Below are positions 44,141-53,738 of a stretch of 64,000 bases of DNA, piece after piece. The DNA is taken from contig JAFDED010000002.1 of NCBI GenBank assembly GCA_019310535.1, positions 50,680 to 114,679 of the forward strand. The letters run 5' to 3'. A model generated the notes under the pieces. That model ran no database searches, was not told the DNA's origin, and saw only the letters and a list, made by a program, of their open reading frames with translations. Numbering within the stretch: the stretch's first letter is position 1; every line of letters begins with the position of its first letter. Origin of the DNA: Deltaproteobacteria bacterium. GTDB lineage: Bacteria > Desulfobacterota > JAFDED01. A program made the translations under genes and the position numbers.

Positions 44141-45139
44141 TCAGTCTCCGCCCGCCATTCGGGCTGCTACATGCACGGCTTCCTGAAATGCTCCGGGATT
44201 GGCAATACCTTTGCCTGCAATATCAAATGCAGTTCCGTGAGACGGTGTAACCACGTGTATGGACAATCCTCCCTGGACGCTCACAATCTTGTCGAAGCCC
44301 ATGAGTTTCATCGCAATCTGGCCCTGGTCGTGGTACATGGTCACCACACCGTGGAAACCGCCTCCTTTTGCCCTCACAAAGATGGTATCCGCCGGATACG
44401 GGCCTTCTGCATTTATTCCTTCATTTTTTGCGACTGACACGGCAGGAGCGATCACGTCCTGTTCCTCATTTCCAAACAGCCCGTGTTCTCCCCCATGCGG
44501 GTTCACTGCGGCCACGCCGATGACCGGCTCACTGACGCCCGCCCGAACCAGTGTTCGATGCAACAGCCGGATCGCTTTAAGTATTCTGTCAGGATGCAGG
44601 AATGAAGCGACGTCCCTGAAAGGCACGTGGGAAGTGACCCGCGTTGTGAACAGTCCGCCGACGACATTCACCTCTCCAACATCCGTTTCCTGAAGCCAAC
44701 TGGCGATGAGAGTCAGCTCGTCGCTATATGAGCTTCCGGCCAGCTTCATGGCTTCTTTGTTCAGCGGTCCATAGACTACCGCATCCACGTGTCCTTTTTG
44801 CGCCAGTTTCAGTGCGGCCCGAAGCATCTGAGACGCCAATTTTCCGGCCGCAGGGCTCACCTCGCCCATGGAGATATCCTCGAACGGCCAGCCCTCATCC
44901 ACCAGGGCAATACTTTCCGCGGAAATATCGTCGATCCGTGCAGGATCACAAGGAGTTATATCCTTCTCTACTCCAGCGATCTGCATGCCTCGTTTAAGGA
45001 GCCAGACCGGGCCCACAACCACCGGCCGGCACACCCCCATCATCTCAGGACTTGCAAGACTTTTCGCGACGATCTCCGGACCGATTCCGGCTGGGTCGCC
45101 AAGTGCCCACGCAATATCAGGAACCTTCCTTGTCTGCAT
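44141..45139 (-). CDS. PdxA/PdxA2-family 4-phosphate dehydrogenase
   Basis: This is a 332-residue NAD-dependent dehydrogenase of the PdxA family. WALGDPAGIGPEI, YGPLNKEAMK, VNPHGGEHGLFGNEE and MYHDQGQIAMKLMGF are present; metal-binding histidines are in SHVPF, and the HDQG motif. HDQGQIAMKLMGF and the VTPSHGTAFDIAGKG end are closer to PdxA2 proteins (D-threonate/D-erythronate 4-phosphate dehydrogenases) than to the pyridoxal-synthesis PdxA. GGGAGG precedes the ATG. It is convergent with the MFS gene. Confidence 0.85.
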   Translation of the reverse strand: MQTRKVPDIAWALGDPAGIGPEIVAKSLASPEMMGVCRPVVVGPVWLLKRGMQIAGVEKDITPCDPARIDDISAESIALVDEGWPFEDISMGEVSPAAGKLASQMLRAALKLAQKGHVDAVVYGPLNKEAMKLAGSSYSDELTLIASWLQETDVGEVNVVGGLFTTRVTSHVPFRDVASFLHPDRILKAIRLLHRTLVRAGVSEPVIGVAAVNPHGGEHGLFGNEEQDVIAPAVSVAKNEGINAEGPYPADTIFVRAKGGGFHGVVTMYHDQGQIAMKLMGFDKIVSVQGGLSIHVVTPSHGTAFDIAGKGIANPGAFQEAVHVAARMAGGD

Positions 45140-46246
45140 TCGCGTAACCTCCCTTCACTGGCAGATATATTGGCGGAAAACTTAATTTCAATCATCCCAT
45201 GAAGAGATACTGCAAATCGTTGTGAATATGCATTCCGATACGATATCGCCCAACGACAATATTATAAAACAATATCATCCACAGGATTTCATCTTTTGCG
45301 TACCGCCGTTCAACTAAACTATTGTATATCACACATAAGGGGATGATTAAATGCCCGAAATGCAGTCGCTCCTCACTAAGCGACTGCGACGTATTGGAGA
45401 CCCTCTGTGATCATTAGCCGTATTCAGAGGGTGGGAAGTCACCGTGTCCCAAAAAACTGAAACCCGAGAGACATCTTTTAGAAAGCTTTCCGATGTCCTC
45501 TGGTGTATCCCCATACCTTCGACAGACATAAAGGCTGATTTTTTACGCTGATATAAAGGCTTTCACTGGTGGTCAAGGCGGTGAAGGAAGCTCAGGGTTC
45601 CAAAGTGCCCAACCAGCCTCTGGTCGATAAAGCGACCTCGGCCTTCGTTCACGCCGTTGTCGCCGCGGCAGTGTTCACCGTGGACGGATGGTTCTTCTTC
45701 GGCCCTCAGCCTGCGCTTACCGCTCAACTTCGCGGCTGTGCACATAATCGCCTGTCACCGGCTGACCTCTTGCAACTGCACACAAAACGATTTAGGATTT
45801 GCGAGCCATGAGTTATCGGATTTCGGGTTACTGGTTAAAAAACTCACAACACGCAACCATTTTCATACTCCGCGGGTACATCCTCTAAATGACAATTATG
45901 TAGATAAGTGATATACTATATGAAGCCAATAATAACCACTGAAGGCAGTTATTGAGAGAGGCAGGAATTGCATTTCTGTTCTAAAATAGGCGGAAGCAAT
46001 AAAAAATGGCGATAGGCACGGTGTGTATGGCTCTACCAATGATTTGAAGGCTCTCTTCAGTGGGCAATAACATGTTTCCCATTCCATTTTAAGGGCTAAG
46101 CATCTTCACTCGTTAAACATTCCAAACGGAGCAAGATATGAATCCTGCAATTCAACTGATGACATCTCAACGGACGGTGGATACACGGTTTGGCCCAAAT
46201 TACGTATAAACAAAAACCTTTTCAGAAAATAAATGAGAGGCCACGA
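45140..46246. other. 1.1-kb region between pdxA-like gene and glgB
   Basis: No gene is supported. Three successive stem-loops lie at 45362-45387 (9-bp stem GCAGTCGCT/AGCGACTGC), 45400-45432 (ACCCTCTG/CAGAGGGT) and about 45470-45505. An open plus frame at 45569-45811 (80 codons) has no recognised homologue and no ribosome site. A good promoter lies at 45889-45917. The remainder holds no other signal that I can see. Confidence 0.5.
45889..45917 (+). promoter_or_regulatory. Putative promoter of the glgB-treY-malQ operon
   Basis: ATGACA (45889-45894, five of six) and TATACT (45912-45917, five of six) are exactly 17 bp apart. The leader to glgB at 46247 would be about 320 nt. Confidence 0.55.
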
Positions 46247-48307
46247 ATGACACAGGAGGCAAAGGGCAGCAAACCAATCCAAACATCGAATGCAAAGGCT
46301 CAGAAGCAGCCGATGGACTTCTCGCAAGTAACCCGTCTTACCGAGGACGATCTTTATCTTTTCAACGAGGGGAGTCATTATCGACTGTATGAAAAACTCG
46401 GGGTTCATCTCGCAACCACGGAGGGCGCGAAAGGAGCGTATTTTGCCGTATGGGCGCCCGACGCCAGACAGGTGTTCGTCATTGGCGACTTCAACGGGTG
46501 GAACAAGTCAAGCCATCCTCTGCGCCCCAAAGGACAGTCCGGGATATGGGAGGGCTTCATCCCTGACGTTGGCCGCGGCACTGTTTACAAATACCACATC
46601 ATCTCACGATACCATAGGTACCGGGTGGACAAGGCCGACCCCTTTGCTTTCTTTAACGAAGTGCCGCCCGATAAAGCTTCCATTGTCTGGGATCTCGAAT
46701 ACGAATGGGGGGACGGGGAATGGATGGCGCAGCGAGGAAGTCGCAACGCACCTGGCGCCCCCATGGCCATCTATGAGGTGCACCCCGGCTCCTGGATGCG
46801 GGTGCCCGAGGAGGGCAACCGCCCCCTGAGCTACCGGGAGCTGGCCCCCAGGTTGGCCGAGTATGTTCAGCACATGGGCTTCACCCACGTGGAGTTGTTG
46901 CCGGTAATGGAGCATCCCTTTTACGGCTCCTGGGGATATGAGACCCTTGGATTTTTTGCTCCTACCAGCAGATATGGAACGCCCCAGGATTTCATGTATT
47001 TCATCGACTTCCTGCACCAGCACGACATCGGCGTGATCCTGGATTGGGTGCCCGCCCACTTCCCCACCGACGAGCATGGAATAGGTTACTTCGATGGGAC
47101 GCATCTGTTCGAGCACGCCGATACCCGCAAGGGACTCCACCCGGATTGGAACAGCTTTATCTTCAACTACGGCCGCAACGAGGTGCGGAGCTTTCTGATC
47201 AGCAGCGCTCTGTTCTGGCTGGATGTTTACCACGCGGACGGCTTGAGGGTCGATGCGGTGGCCTCCATGCTCTATCTGGATTACTCCCGCAAGGAAGGCG
47301 AATGGATACCCAATGAGTATGGGGGCAGGGAGAACCTGGAGGGCATCGCTTTTTTACGCCGCTTCAACGAGGAGGTCTACAAGAATCATCCAGACGTCCA
47401 GACCATCGCTGAGGAGTCCACCGCCTGGCCCATGGTCTCGCGGCCCACCTATGTAGGGGGCCTGGGATTCGGCATGAAGTGGGACATGGGATGGATGAAC
47501 GATACCCTGGAGTACATGTCTAAAGATCCTATATTCAGAAAGTATTATCACAACCGGGTGACCTTTCGGCTTATGTACGCCTTCCATGAAAATTTTGTCC
47601 TCCCTCTTTCACACGATGAGGTGGTGCACGGTAAGGGATCTCTCCTCGGCAGGATGCCGGGGGACGACCGGCAAAAGTTCGCCAATCTCAGGCTCCTCCT
47701 TGGATATATGTATGCGCAGCCGGGGAAGAAGCTCCTTTTCATGGGCGGGGAGTTCGGGCAATGGCGTGAATGGAACCACGACGAGAGCCTGGACTGGTAC
47801 CTGCTCGATTACCCACCCCATAGGGGACTTCAGCGATGGGTGGAGGAACTGAATCGGCTCTATCGGAGTGAACCGGCCCTGCACGAGCTCGACTTTGATC
47901 CGGCCGGATTCGAGTGGATCGACTGCAGCGATTCTCAATGGAGTATCCTCAGCCTGATTCGCAAGGGACGCGCACTGGACGATACGGTGATCGTCGTCTG
48001 CAACTTTACCCCGGTTCCCCGCTTCAATTACCGGGTCGGCGCTCCACGGGGGGGATTCTGGAGAGAGATTTCGAACAGCGATGCCGAAAGTTACGGTGGA
48101 AGCGGTCATGGCAACCTTGGCGGGGTAAAAGCCTCTCCCATCCCCTTTCACGGCCGCAACTATTCAATTACTATCACCCTGCCACCTCTTGCGGTTTTGT
48201 TTTTCAAGTGGGAGAGTGAACAAGAGGGAGATGTGCAATCAGCCCCGGAGCCCCAAACCGGGAGAAAAGCCAGAGAAAGGAAATCGGACTGCCAAACAAC
48301 GGGTTGA
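46247..48307 (+). CDS. glgB: 1,4-alpha-glucan branching enzyme
   Basis: This is a 686-residue GH13 enzyme that makes alpha-1,6 branches in glycogen. The N-terminal CBM48-like domain ([21 protein letters not shown]) precedes the catalytic barrel: [34 protein letters not shown] (nucleophile Asp), TIAEESTAW (acid Glu) and [16 protein letters not shown] (transition-state Asp). The ATG at 46247 follows GAGAGG; an upstream TTG at 46190 is less likely. It leads an operon with treY and malQ. Confidence 0.95.
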   Translation: MTQEAKGSKPIQTSNAKAQKQPMDFSQVTRLTEDDLYLFNEGSHYRLYEKLGVHLATTEGAKGAYFAVWAPDARQVFVIGDFNGWNKSSHPLRPKGQSGIWEGFIPDVGRGTVYKYHIISRYHRYRVDKADPFAFFNEVPPDKASIVWDLEYEWGDGEWMAQRGSRNAPGAPMAIYEVHPGSWMRVPEEGNRPLSYRELAPRLAEYVQHMGFTHVELLPVMEHPFYGSWGYETLGFFAPTSRYGTPQDFMYFIDFLHQHDIGVILDWVPAHFPTDEHGIGYFDGTHLFEHADTRKGLHPDWNSFIFNYGRNEVRSFLISSALFWLDVYHADGLRVDAVASMLYLDYSRKEGEWIPNEYGGRENLEGIAFLRRFNEEVYKNHPDVQTIAEESTAWPMVSRPTYVGGLGFGMKWDMGWMNDTLEYMSKDPIFRKYYHNRVTFRLMYAFHENFVLPLSHDEVVHGKGSLLGRMPGDDRQKFANLRLLLGYMYAQPGKKLLFMGGEFGQWREWNHDESLDWYLLDYPPHRGLQRWVEELNRLYRSEPALHELDFDPAGFEWIDCSDSQWSILSLIRKGRALDDTVIVVCNFTPVPRFNYRVGAPRGGFWREISNSDAESYGGSGHGNLGGVKASPIPFHGRNYSITITLPPLAVLFFKWESEQEGDVQSAPEPQTGRKARERKSDCQTTG

Positions 48308-48349
48308 AAATTTCACCACCTTGGGAGAACACCTCCACGTGAGAACCAC

Positions 48350-51154
48350 ATGATGCGTATTCCAACTGCAACGTATAGAATCCAGTTCGATCCTGCCTTT
48401 GGCTTTCAGGCAGCCAAAAAAATCATCCACTATCTCGCTGAACTGGGCATCTCAGATGTGTATGTGTCCCCCATATTCAAGGCGCGAAAAGGGAGTGTTC
48501 ACGGTTACGATATCGTCGATCCAACCCGATTAAACCCCGAATTAGGCTCGATGTCAGACTTCGAGGAACTTGTCGAAAGAGTGAAAAATTTTGAAATGGG
48601 CTGGCTCCAGGATATTGTCCCAAACCACATGGCCTTTGATCATGAGAACCAGATGCTCATGGATGTACTGGAAAATGGTCAGCGTTCGGAGTATTTTCAT
48701 TTTTTTGATATAGAATGGAATCACACGTATGACAGCATTCGAGGAAAACTTCTTGCACCTTTTTTAGGACAATTTTATGGAGAATCCCTGGAAAACAAGG
48801 AGATTCAGTTACAATACGACGAGACAGGACTATCCGTTAATTACTATAATTTAAAATTTCCCCTGAAGATCGAGTCGTATGCAATTCTCCTCGTCCATCA
48901 ATTAAGCAAACTCAAAAGAAAGCTCGGGGAGGACCACTCGGACTTCATAAAGCTCCTCGGTATTCTTTATATCCTGAAAACTTTGTCGTCCATGGAAGAA
49001 GATACTGAACGATATGATCAAATAAAGTTTATCAAAAGAATGCTGTGGGAACTGTACACACAAAATCAGGAAATAAAAAAATTCTTGGAGGAGAATATCG
49101 AGCTTTTTAATGGGAGAAAGGGAACTCCGGAGAGCTTTATTCTTCTTGATACCCTGCTTTCAGAACAACTATTCAGATTATCTTTCTGGAAGGTTGCCAC
49201 CGAGGAGATAAACTATAGACGATTTTTCAATATTAATGACCTTATATCTTTAAAAATAGAAGATAAAGATGTTTTTAACCGCACGCATTCCCTCATTTTT
49301 AACCTCATACAAAAGGAAATAATCTCCGGATTGAGGATAGATCACATTGACGGGCTTTACGATCCAACGGAATACCTTAAAACATTGAGGGATAAAACAG
49401 GAGGAATATATACGGTCATTGAGAAAATTCTCGACCTTGAAGAGGAACTACCTGCCATCTGGCCCGTACAGGGAACAACAGGGTATGACTTTTTGAATCA
49501 CACAAATGGGATTTTCTGTCAAACAAAAAACAAAAGAACATTCGACAAAATATACTCTCTGTTTACGGGATTTAAGACCACTTACGAGGATCTTGTCTCT
49601 GAGAAAAAAAGGCTGATTATAGGAAAACATATGGCCGGGGATGTTGACAACCTTGCGCATCTCATGAAGACAATTTCCAGTAGATATAGACACGGTGGTG
49701 ATATTACATTATACGGCCTCAAAAGAGCCATCGTGGAGGTCATGGCCCTGTTTCCGGTGTATCGCACTTACATAAGCAGCGAGGTTTTCAGCGAGAGGGA
49801 CCGTTCTTACATAAAGGCCACCATAAACAAGGCGAGGGAGAGTAACCAGGCTCTTTTCTATGAACTCAATTTCATTGAGGAATTTCTCCTTTTCACGGCA
49901 GAGGATTACCTCTCCGAGGAGGAAAAAAATCAGTGGCTTCACTTCGTCATGAGATTTCAGCAATTGACCGGACCAGTCACGGCCAAGGGATTTGAGGATA
50001 CTCTCCTCTACGTTTATAACAGGCTTCTGTCTTTGAATGAGGTCGGCGGAAATCCGGGTACATTCGGGATTGGTGTGCGGGAATTTCACAGTTTCAACAA
50101 AAAAAGAGCAAAGCTCTGGCCTCACTCGATGAACACGACATCGACCCACGACACGAAACGAGGTGAAGACGTACGGGCACGAATAAACGTTCTCTCAGAA
50201 ATACCTCGGGAATGGGAGAGCAATATTAAGCGATGGACTCGGATAAACAAAAGAAAAAAGAGAACCGTGAACGGAAGAAACGTTCCGGACAGAAACGATG
50301 AATATTTTCTTTACCAAACTCTCGTCGGGGCTTTTCCCTTTGATGAAACCCAGTATTCCTATTTTTTTGAAAGAGTAAAAAGCTATATCATAAAAGCTGT
50401 CAGAGAGGCGAAGGTTCATACTGCATGGCTAAGGCCGGATACGGGCTACGAAGAAGCGTTCATTTCATTTATTGAAAAAATTTTAGGGCCACCGGGGGAA
50501 AATGGATTCCTGAGGGAATTCCTGCCGTTTCAAAAGAAGGTGGCGTACTATGGAATATATAACTCTCTCTCTCAGACACTTATTAAGATTACTTCCCCCG
50601 GGGTGCCGGACTTCTATCAGGGAACAGAGCTGTGGGATCTCAATCTGGTGGATCCTGACAACCGTCGCCCGGTCGACTTTGAAAAGAGAAGGTCATGGCT
50701 ACGAGACATCAAAGACAAAGCGCGGGCAGATGTCTTGAATCTGGTTGCGGAATTGTTCTCCACCAAAGAAGATGGGAGACTGAAGCTTTTTCTCATCAAC
50801 AGGGCACTACAGGCACGGAAGAAACACTTGGACCTTTTTCAGAAGGGTATGTATATCCCCGTTGAAGTGGGCGGAACACGAAAAGCCCACGTCGTCGCCT
50901 TTGCACGAAAGCATGGAAATGCCTGTGCACTCACCATCGCTCCGCGGCTGTTAACCGCTGTCATACAGGAAGGGGAGCTCCCCCTTGGCCAGCAGGTGTG
51001 GGATACTACACACATTATTCTTCCCAAAGAGATGCCTTCTGTATGGAAGGATGCAATCACTGCACGGATAATCAAATGCGAGGAAACGCTGCCGGTAAGT
51101 GAAGCACTTAAACATTTTCCCATGGCCCTGCTCATAGGCGAGGAGGAACGATGA
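48350..51154 (+). CDS. treY: Malto-oligosyltrehalose synthase
   Basis: This is a 934-residue GH13 enzyme that converts the reducing end of maltodextrin to a trehalosyl unit. It begins IPTATYRIQFDPAFGFQAA, then YVSPIFKARKGSVHGYD. Catalytic residues are in GLRIDHIDGLYDP (Asp), the SSEVFSERDRSY region (Glu) and STHDTKRGEDVRAR (Asp). Two ATGs (48350, 48353) are possible. It is clearly richer in A+T than glgB and malQ, suggesting separate acquisition. TreZ, which normally releases trehalose, is not in the window. It overlaps malQ by 4 bp. Confidence 0.95.
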   Translation: MMRIPTATYRIQFDPAFGFQAAKKIIHYLAELGISDVYVSPIFKARKGSVHGYDIVDPTRLNPELGSMSDFEELVERVKNFEMGWLQDIVPNHMAFDHENQMLMDVLENGQRSEYFHFFDIEWNHTYDSIRGKLLAPFLGQFYGESLENKEIQLQYDETGLSVNYYNLKFPLKIESYAILLVHQLSKLKRKLGEDHSDFIKLLGILYILKTLSSMEEDTERYDQIKFIKRMLWELYTQNQEIKKFLEENIELFNGRKGTPESFILLDTLLSEQLFRLSFWKVATEEINYRRFFNINDLISLKIEDKDVFNRTHSLIFNLIQKEIISGLRIDHIDGLYDPTEYLKTLRDKTGGIYTVIEKILDLEEELPAIWPVQGTTGYDFLNHTNGIFCQTKNKRTFDKIYSLFTGFKTTYEDLVSEKKRLIIGKHMAGDVDNLAHLMKTISSRYRHGGDITLYGLKRAIVEVMALFPVYRTYISSEVFSERDRSYIKATINKARESNQALFYELNFIEEFLLFTAEDYLSEEEKNQWLHFVMRFQQLTGPVTAKGFEDTLLYVYNRLLSLNEVGGNPGTFGIGVREFHSFNKKRAKLWPHSMNTTSTHDTKRGEDVRARINVLSEIPREWESNIKRWTRINKRKKRTVNGRNVPDRNDEYFLYQTLVGAFPFDETQYSYFFERVKSYIIKAVREAKVHTAWLRPDTGYEEAFISFIEKILGPPGENGFLREFLPFQKKVAYYGIYNSLSQTLIKITSPGVPDFYQGTELWDLNLVDPDNRRPVDFEKRRSWLRDIKDKARADVLNLVAELFSTKEDGRLKLFLINRALQARKKHLDLFQKGMYIPVEVGGTRKAHVVAFARKHGNACALTIAPRLLTAVIQEGELPLGQQVWDTTHIILPKEMPSVWKDAITARIIKCEETLPVSEALKHFPMALLIGEEER

Positions 51155-52644
51155 GAAGAGGAAGCGGCATCCTTCTCCATATTACATCACTACCTTCACC
51201 CCATGGTATCGGTGATTTTGGACCATGGGCATACAAATTCGCGGATTTTCTTGCTGAAACCGGACAGAGTTTCTGGCAAATCCTTCCCTTAAACCCGACA
51301 GATCCTGTGTACAGCAACTCCCCCTATCTCAGCACATCTGCTTTTGCAATCAATCCGCTGTTGATCAGCCCGGAGTTTATGGTTCGGGACGGTTTACTTG
51401 ACAAGGGAGATGTTGAGACACCATGTAACTGGCCAAAGGGACGGGTCGATTACGACGCGGTCATTGCGTATAAATCAACACTGTTTCACCTGGCCTATAA
51501 GCGTTTTAAAAGGGCAATAAGTCGCTATGAATATGAAAAATTCTGTTCCGAACATTCCAATTGGATCGAGGACTTTGCCCTTTTTGTTGCGCTTAAAGCC
51601 CATTTTAATGGACAGATTTGGAGTGAATGGCCTCACGAAATACGGGACAGACAACCGGATGCTGTGCGATCACTGAAAAAGGAGCTTCACAAGAGAATTG
51701 AAATGGAGAAGTTCCTTCAATATGTGGCATTCCGGCAATGGATAGCACTCAAAAAATATTGTAATCAGCGCGGCATTCACCTGATCGGAGATATTCCCAT
51801 TTATGTCGAATATCAGAGTGCAGAATGTTGGACCAATCCAGAGGTATTCAAGCTGGACGAGGGCAAGCGACCATATGTTGTTGCCGGGGTCCCTCCCGAT
51901 TACTTCAGCGAGACCGGACAGCTCTGGGGAAATCCCGTTTACCAGTGGGACGCACTGAAAAAAAGCGGGTATGACTGGTGGGTTCAACGAATAAAACATA
52001 ACGTAACATTATTCGATTTTGTGAGGGTTGATCATTTTCGAGGATTCGTGGCGTACTGGGAGGTGCCGGCAACCGAACAAACCGCCGTGAACGGGAGATG
52101 GGTTGAAGCCCCGGCAGCGGACTTCTTCACTCACCTTACGAAGAAATTTCCCTGCCTTCCCATCATTGCTGAAGACCTGGGCCTCATTACTCCCGATGTC
52201 AGGGAGATCATACAACGGTTCGAGTTTCCGGGCATGAAATTGCTCCTCTTCGCCTTCGGTGAGGATATGCCCGCGAATCCATACATCCCTCATAATCTCG
52301 AAAAAAATTGTGTGGTATATACCGGAACTCATGACAACAATACGGTACGGGGATGGGTGGAAAGTGAGGCAACACCGGAAGAAAAGGAGAGACTCTTTCA
52401 GTACCTGGGGCGGGACATTCCGGCAGGGGAACTTCACTGGGACATGATCAGACTTGCGATGATGTCCGTTGCAAATGTAGCAATCATCCCCATGCAGGAT
52501 ATCCTCGGTCTGGGCGAGGATGCACGGATGAACCTCCCGGCCACAACGGACGGCAACTGGCGGTGGCAGCTTGTACCGGGGCAGTTGACGCCTTTTCTCG
52601 CCGACCGGCTCCTCAAAATAACGGAAATATATGGAAGGGCCTGA
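51151..52644 (+). CDS. malQ: 4-alpha-glucanotransferase (amylomaltase)
   Basis: This is a 497-residue GH77 enzyme that disproportionates alpha-1,4-glucans. The N-terminus GSGILLHITSLPSPHGIGDFG is diagnostic. Catalytic residues sit in FDFVRVDHFRGF (Asp nucleophile), PIIAEDLGLIT (Glu acid/base) and YTGTHDNNTVRGW (Asp). The ATG is inside the treY end (ATGA), so they are co-translated. It would recycle short maltodextrins left by glycogen and trehalose metabolism. Confidence 0.95.
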   Translation: MRRGSGILLHITSLPSPHGIGDFGPWAYKFADFLAETGQSFWQILPLNPTDPVYSNSPYLSTSAFAINPLLISPEFMVRDGLLDKGDVETPCNWPKGRVDYDAVIAYKSTLFHLAYKRFKRAISRYEYEKFCSEHSNWIEDFALFVALKAHFNGQIWSEWPHEIRDRQPDAVRSLKKELHKRIEMEKFLQYVAFRQWIALKKYCNQRGIHLIGDIPIYVEYQSAECWTNPEVFKLDEGKRPYVVAGVPPDYFSETGQLWGNPVYQWDALKKSGYDWWVQRIKHNVTLFDFVRVDHFRGFVAYWEVPATEQTAVNGRWVEAPAADFFTHLTKKFPCLPIIAEDLGLITPDVREIIQRFEFPGMKLLLFAFGEDMPANPYIPHNLEKNCVVYTGTHDNNTVRGWVESEATPEEKERLFQYLGRDIPAGELHWDMIRLAMMSVANVAIIPMQDILGLGEDARMNLPATTDGNWRWQLVPGQLTPFLADRLLKITEIYGRA

Positions 52645-52748
52645 ATGGCAGAGTACTGAAACATGAAATATATCTCCTTGTGTTGTTTTTTAAAATTCTT
52701 TGAATTGCAAGGGTTTATAAAGAGAAAAAATTCTGAGGGGGTGCGGAG

Positions 52749-53015
52749 ATGAGTACGGAGACAAAAGGCGTCAGGGGAGGGTTCAGTGCAACACTGGCTC
52801 TCGTAATTTCTATCATTGCCCTTATTCTGGCCTTTGTCGCCTTCAATCGAACCGGCGGCATGCCAGACCTTAATGCACAACTCAAAGAGCTTCAGACACG
52901 AACCGAGAAGATGAAGAAGGAGACGACGGAAAAGTTGGACAAAATTCGCAGGGAAACATCAAAAACGTTAGAGAACAAAAAAAAAAAAATCAAGAAGAAA
53001 GAAAGAGAGCCTTAG
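52749..53015 (+). CDS. Small membrane-anchored coiled-coil protein
   Basis: This is an 88-residue protein. Residues about 12-30 form one membrane helix (ATLALVISIIALILAFVAF). Then a highly charged region (LKELQTRTEKMKKETTEKL) with a heptad-like pattern ends in a lysine-rich tail. A GGAG-containing site precedes the ATG. I recognise no family; it could be a scaffold or a membrane-tethered regulatory piece. It lies 104 bp after malQ and is followed by a strong hairpin. Confidence 0.65.
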   Translation: MSTETKGVRGGFSATLALVISIIALILAFVAFNRTGGMPDLNAQLKELQTRTEKMKKETTEKLDKIRRETSKTLENKKKKIKKKEREP

Positions 53016-53046
53016 AATGGCGCCTGGTGATGATAAGCGAGATTTG

Positions 53047-53071
53047 AGCGTCCACCTCTGAGGTGGACGCT
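53047..53071 (+). terminator. Strong hairpin after the small coiled-coil gene
   Basis: AGCGTCCACCT at 53047-53057 pairs with AGGTGGACGCT at 53061-53071 around a CTG loop. Only three T (TTT) follow, so it is terminator-like on the plus strand. Confidence 0.6.
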
Positions 53072-53106
53072 TTGATATCGCTTTACTATATTTTTTTGAT
53101 TTTTAG

Positions 53107-53348
53107 GATTATCCTATTAGGTCGGCAAATAAAACTTTAATTGTTTGATTTTTATTAAATTCTTATTGCTTACCCATTGGACCGAAAGCTGTGATTCAAT
53201 ACCGGCCAAACCTTAATGGCATTCAAGTTCCATGAGGGGCGACCCGGACGACAAGTCGCCCGGGCCACCCCAACAACACCCTTCATCTATTATTGGCGGC
53301 AATTTGACTGTAATATCGTTGATCAATATGTTGCTGATCAAAGTGGAT
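53107..53348 (-). repeat. Dispersed repeat copy B
   Basis: This is the inverted counterpart of copy A at 23191-23540. It shares long runs such as ATCGTTGATCAATAT-type, TTATTGCTTACCCATTGG and CCGGCCAAACCTTAATGG (read on the plus strand here). Its centre has only a short GC-rich hairpin (about 36 bp) where copy A has 145 bp. Confidence 0.85.
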
Positions 53349-53738
53349 AATTCTATTGATTTTTGAATTCATTGGTTGGAATTGGTGATGAATTTCGGTT
53401 CAAATATGTTATTTAATTGGGAACACCGTACAGCGGTAGCTTCCAGTTAGGATTTAATGTATTAACAATCCGTTGATACGAGGCTCGATATTACCTCAAA
53501 CGTTAGTTGTCCTTACCTTGTCATCGCGTCATTGGTAAGACCGGCGAACTCGGTAGTTACCGCTGGGGTGAGATCCGAAAACGGGCTCTTATCGCTTGGG
53601 AAGCTGCCGGGGTTTTCCATTTATCCTACAGTTGAAACTTTATCCAAATAGAGCACTCCTCAAAAACCAGACCAGGGAAGCCCACTTGATGATCTCAGGA
53701 TAGATGTTAATTGCTTGGAAGAAATAAGGATGTAAGGC

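Larger units (their letters stand above)
53016..53738. other. 723-bp region with hairpin and repeat copy B
   Basis: A 11-bp-stem hairpin (53047-53071) ends the small-protein transcript. Repeat copy B (53107-53348) follows. The rest, 53349-53738, holds no gene or motif that I can support. Confidence 0.6.

Noticed and set aside
45569..45811. 80-codon plus-strand frame between pdxA-like gene and glgB
   Set aside because: No ribosome site, no recognisable domain, and an equal frame exists on the other strand.
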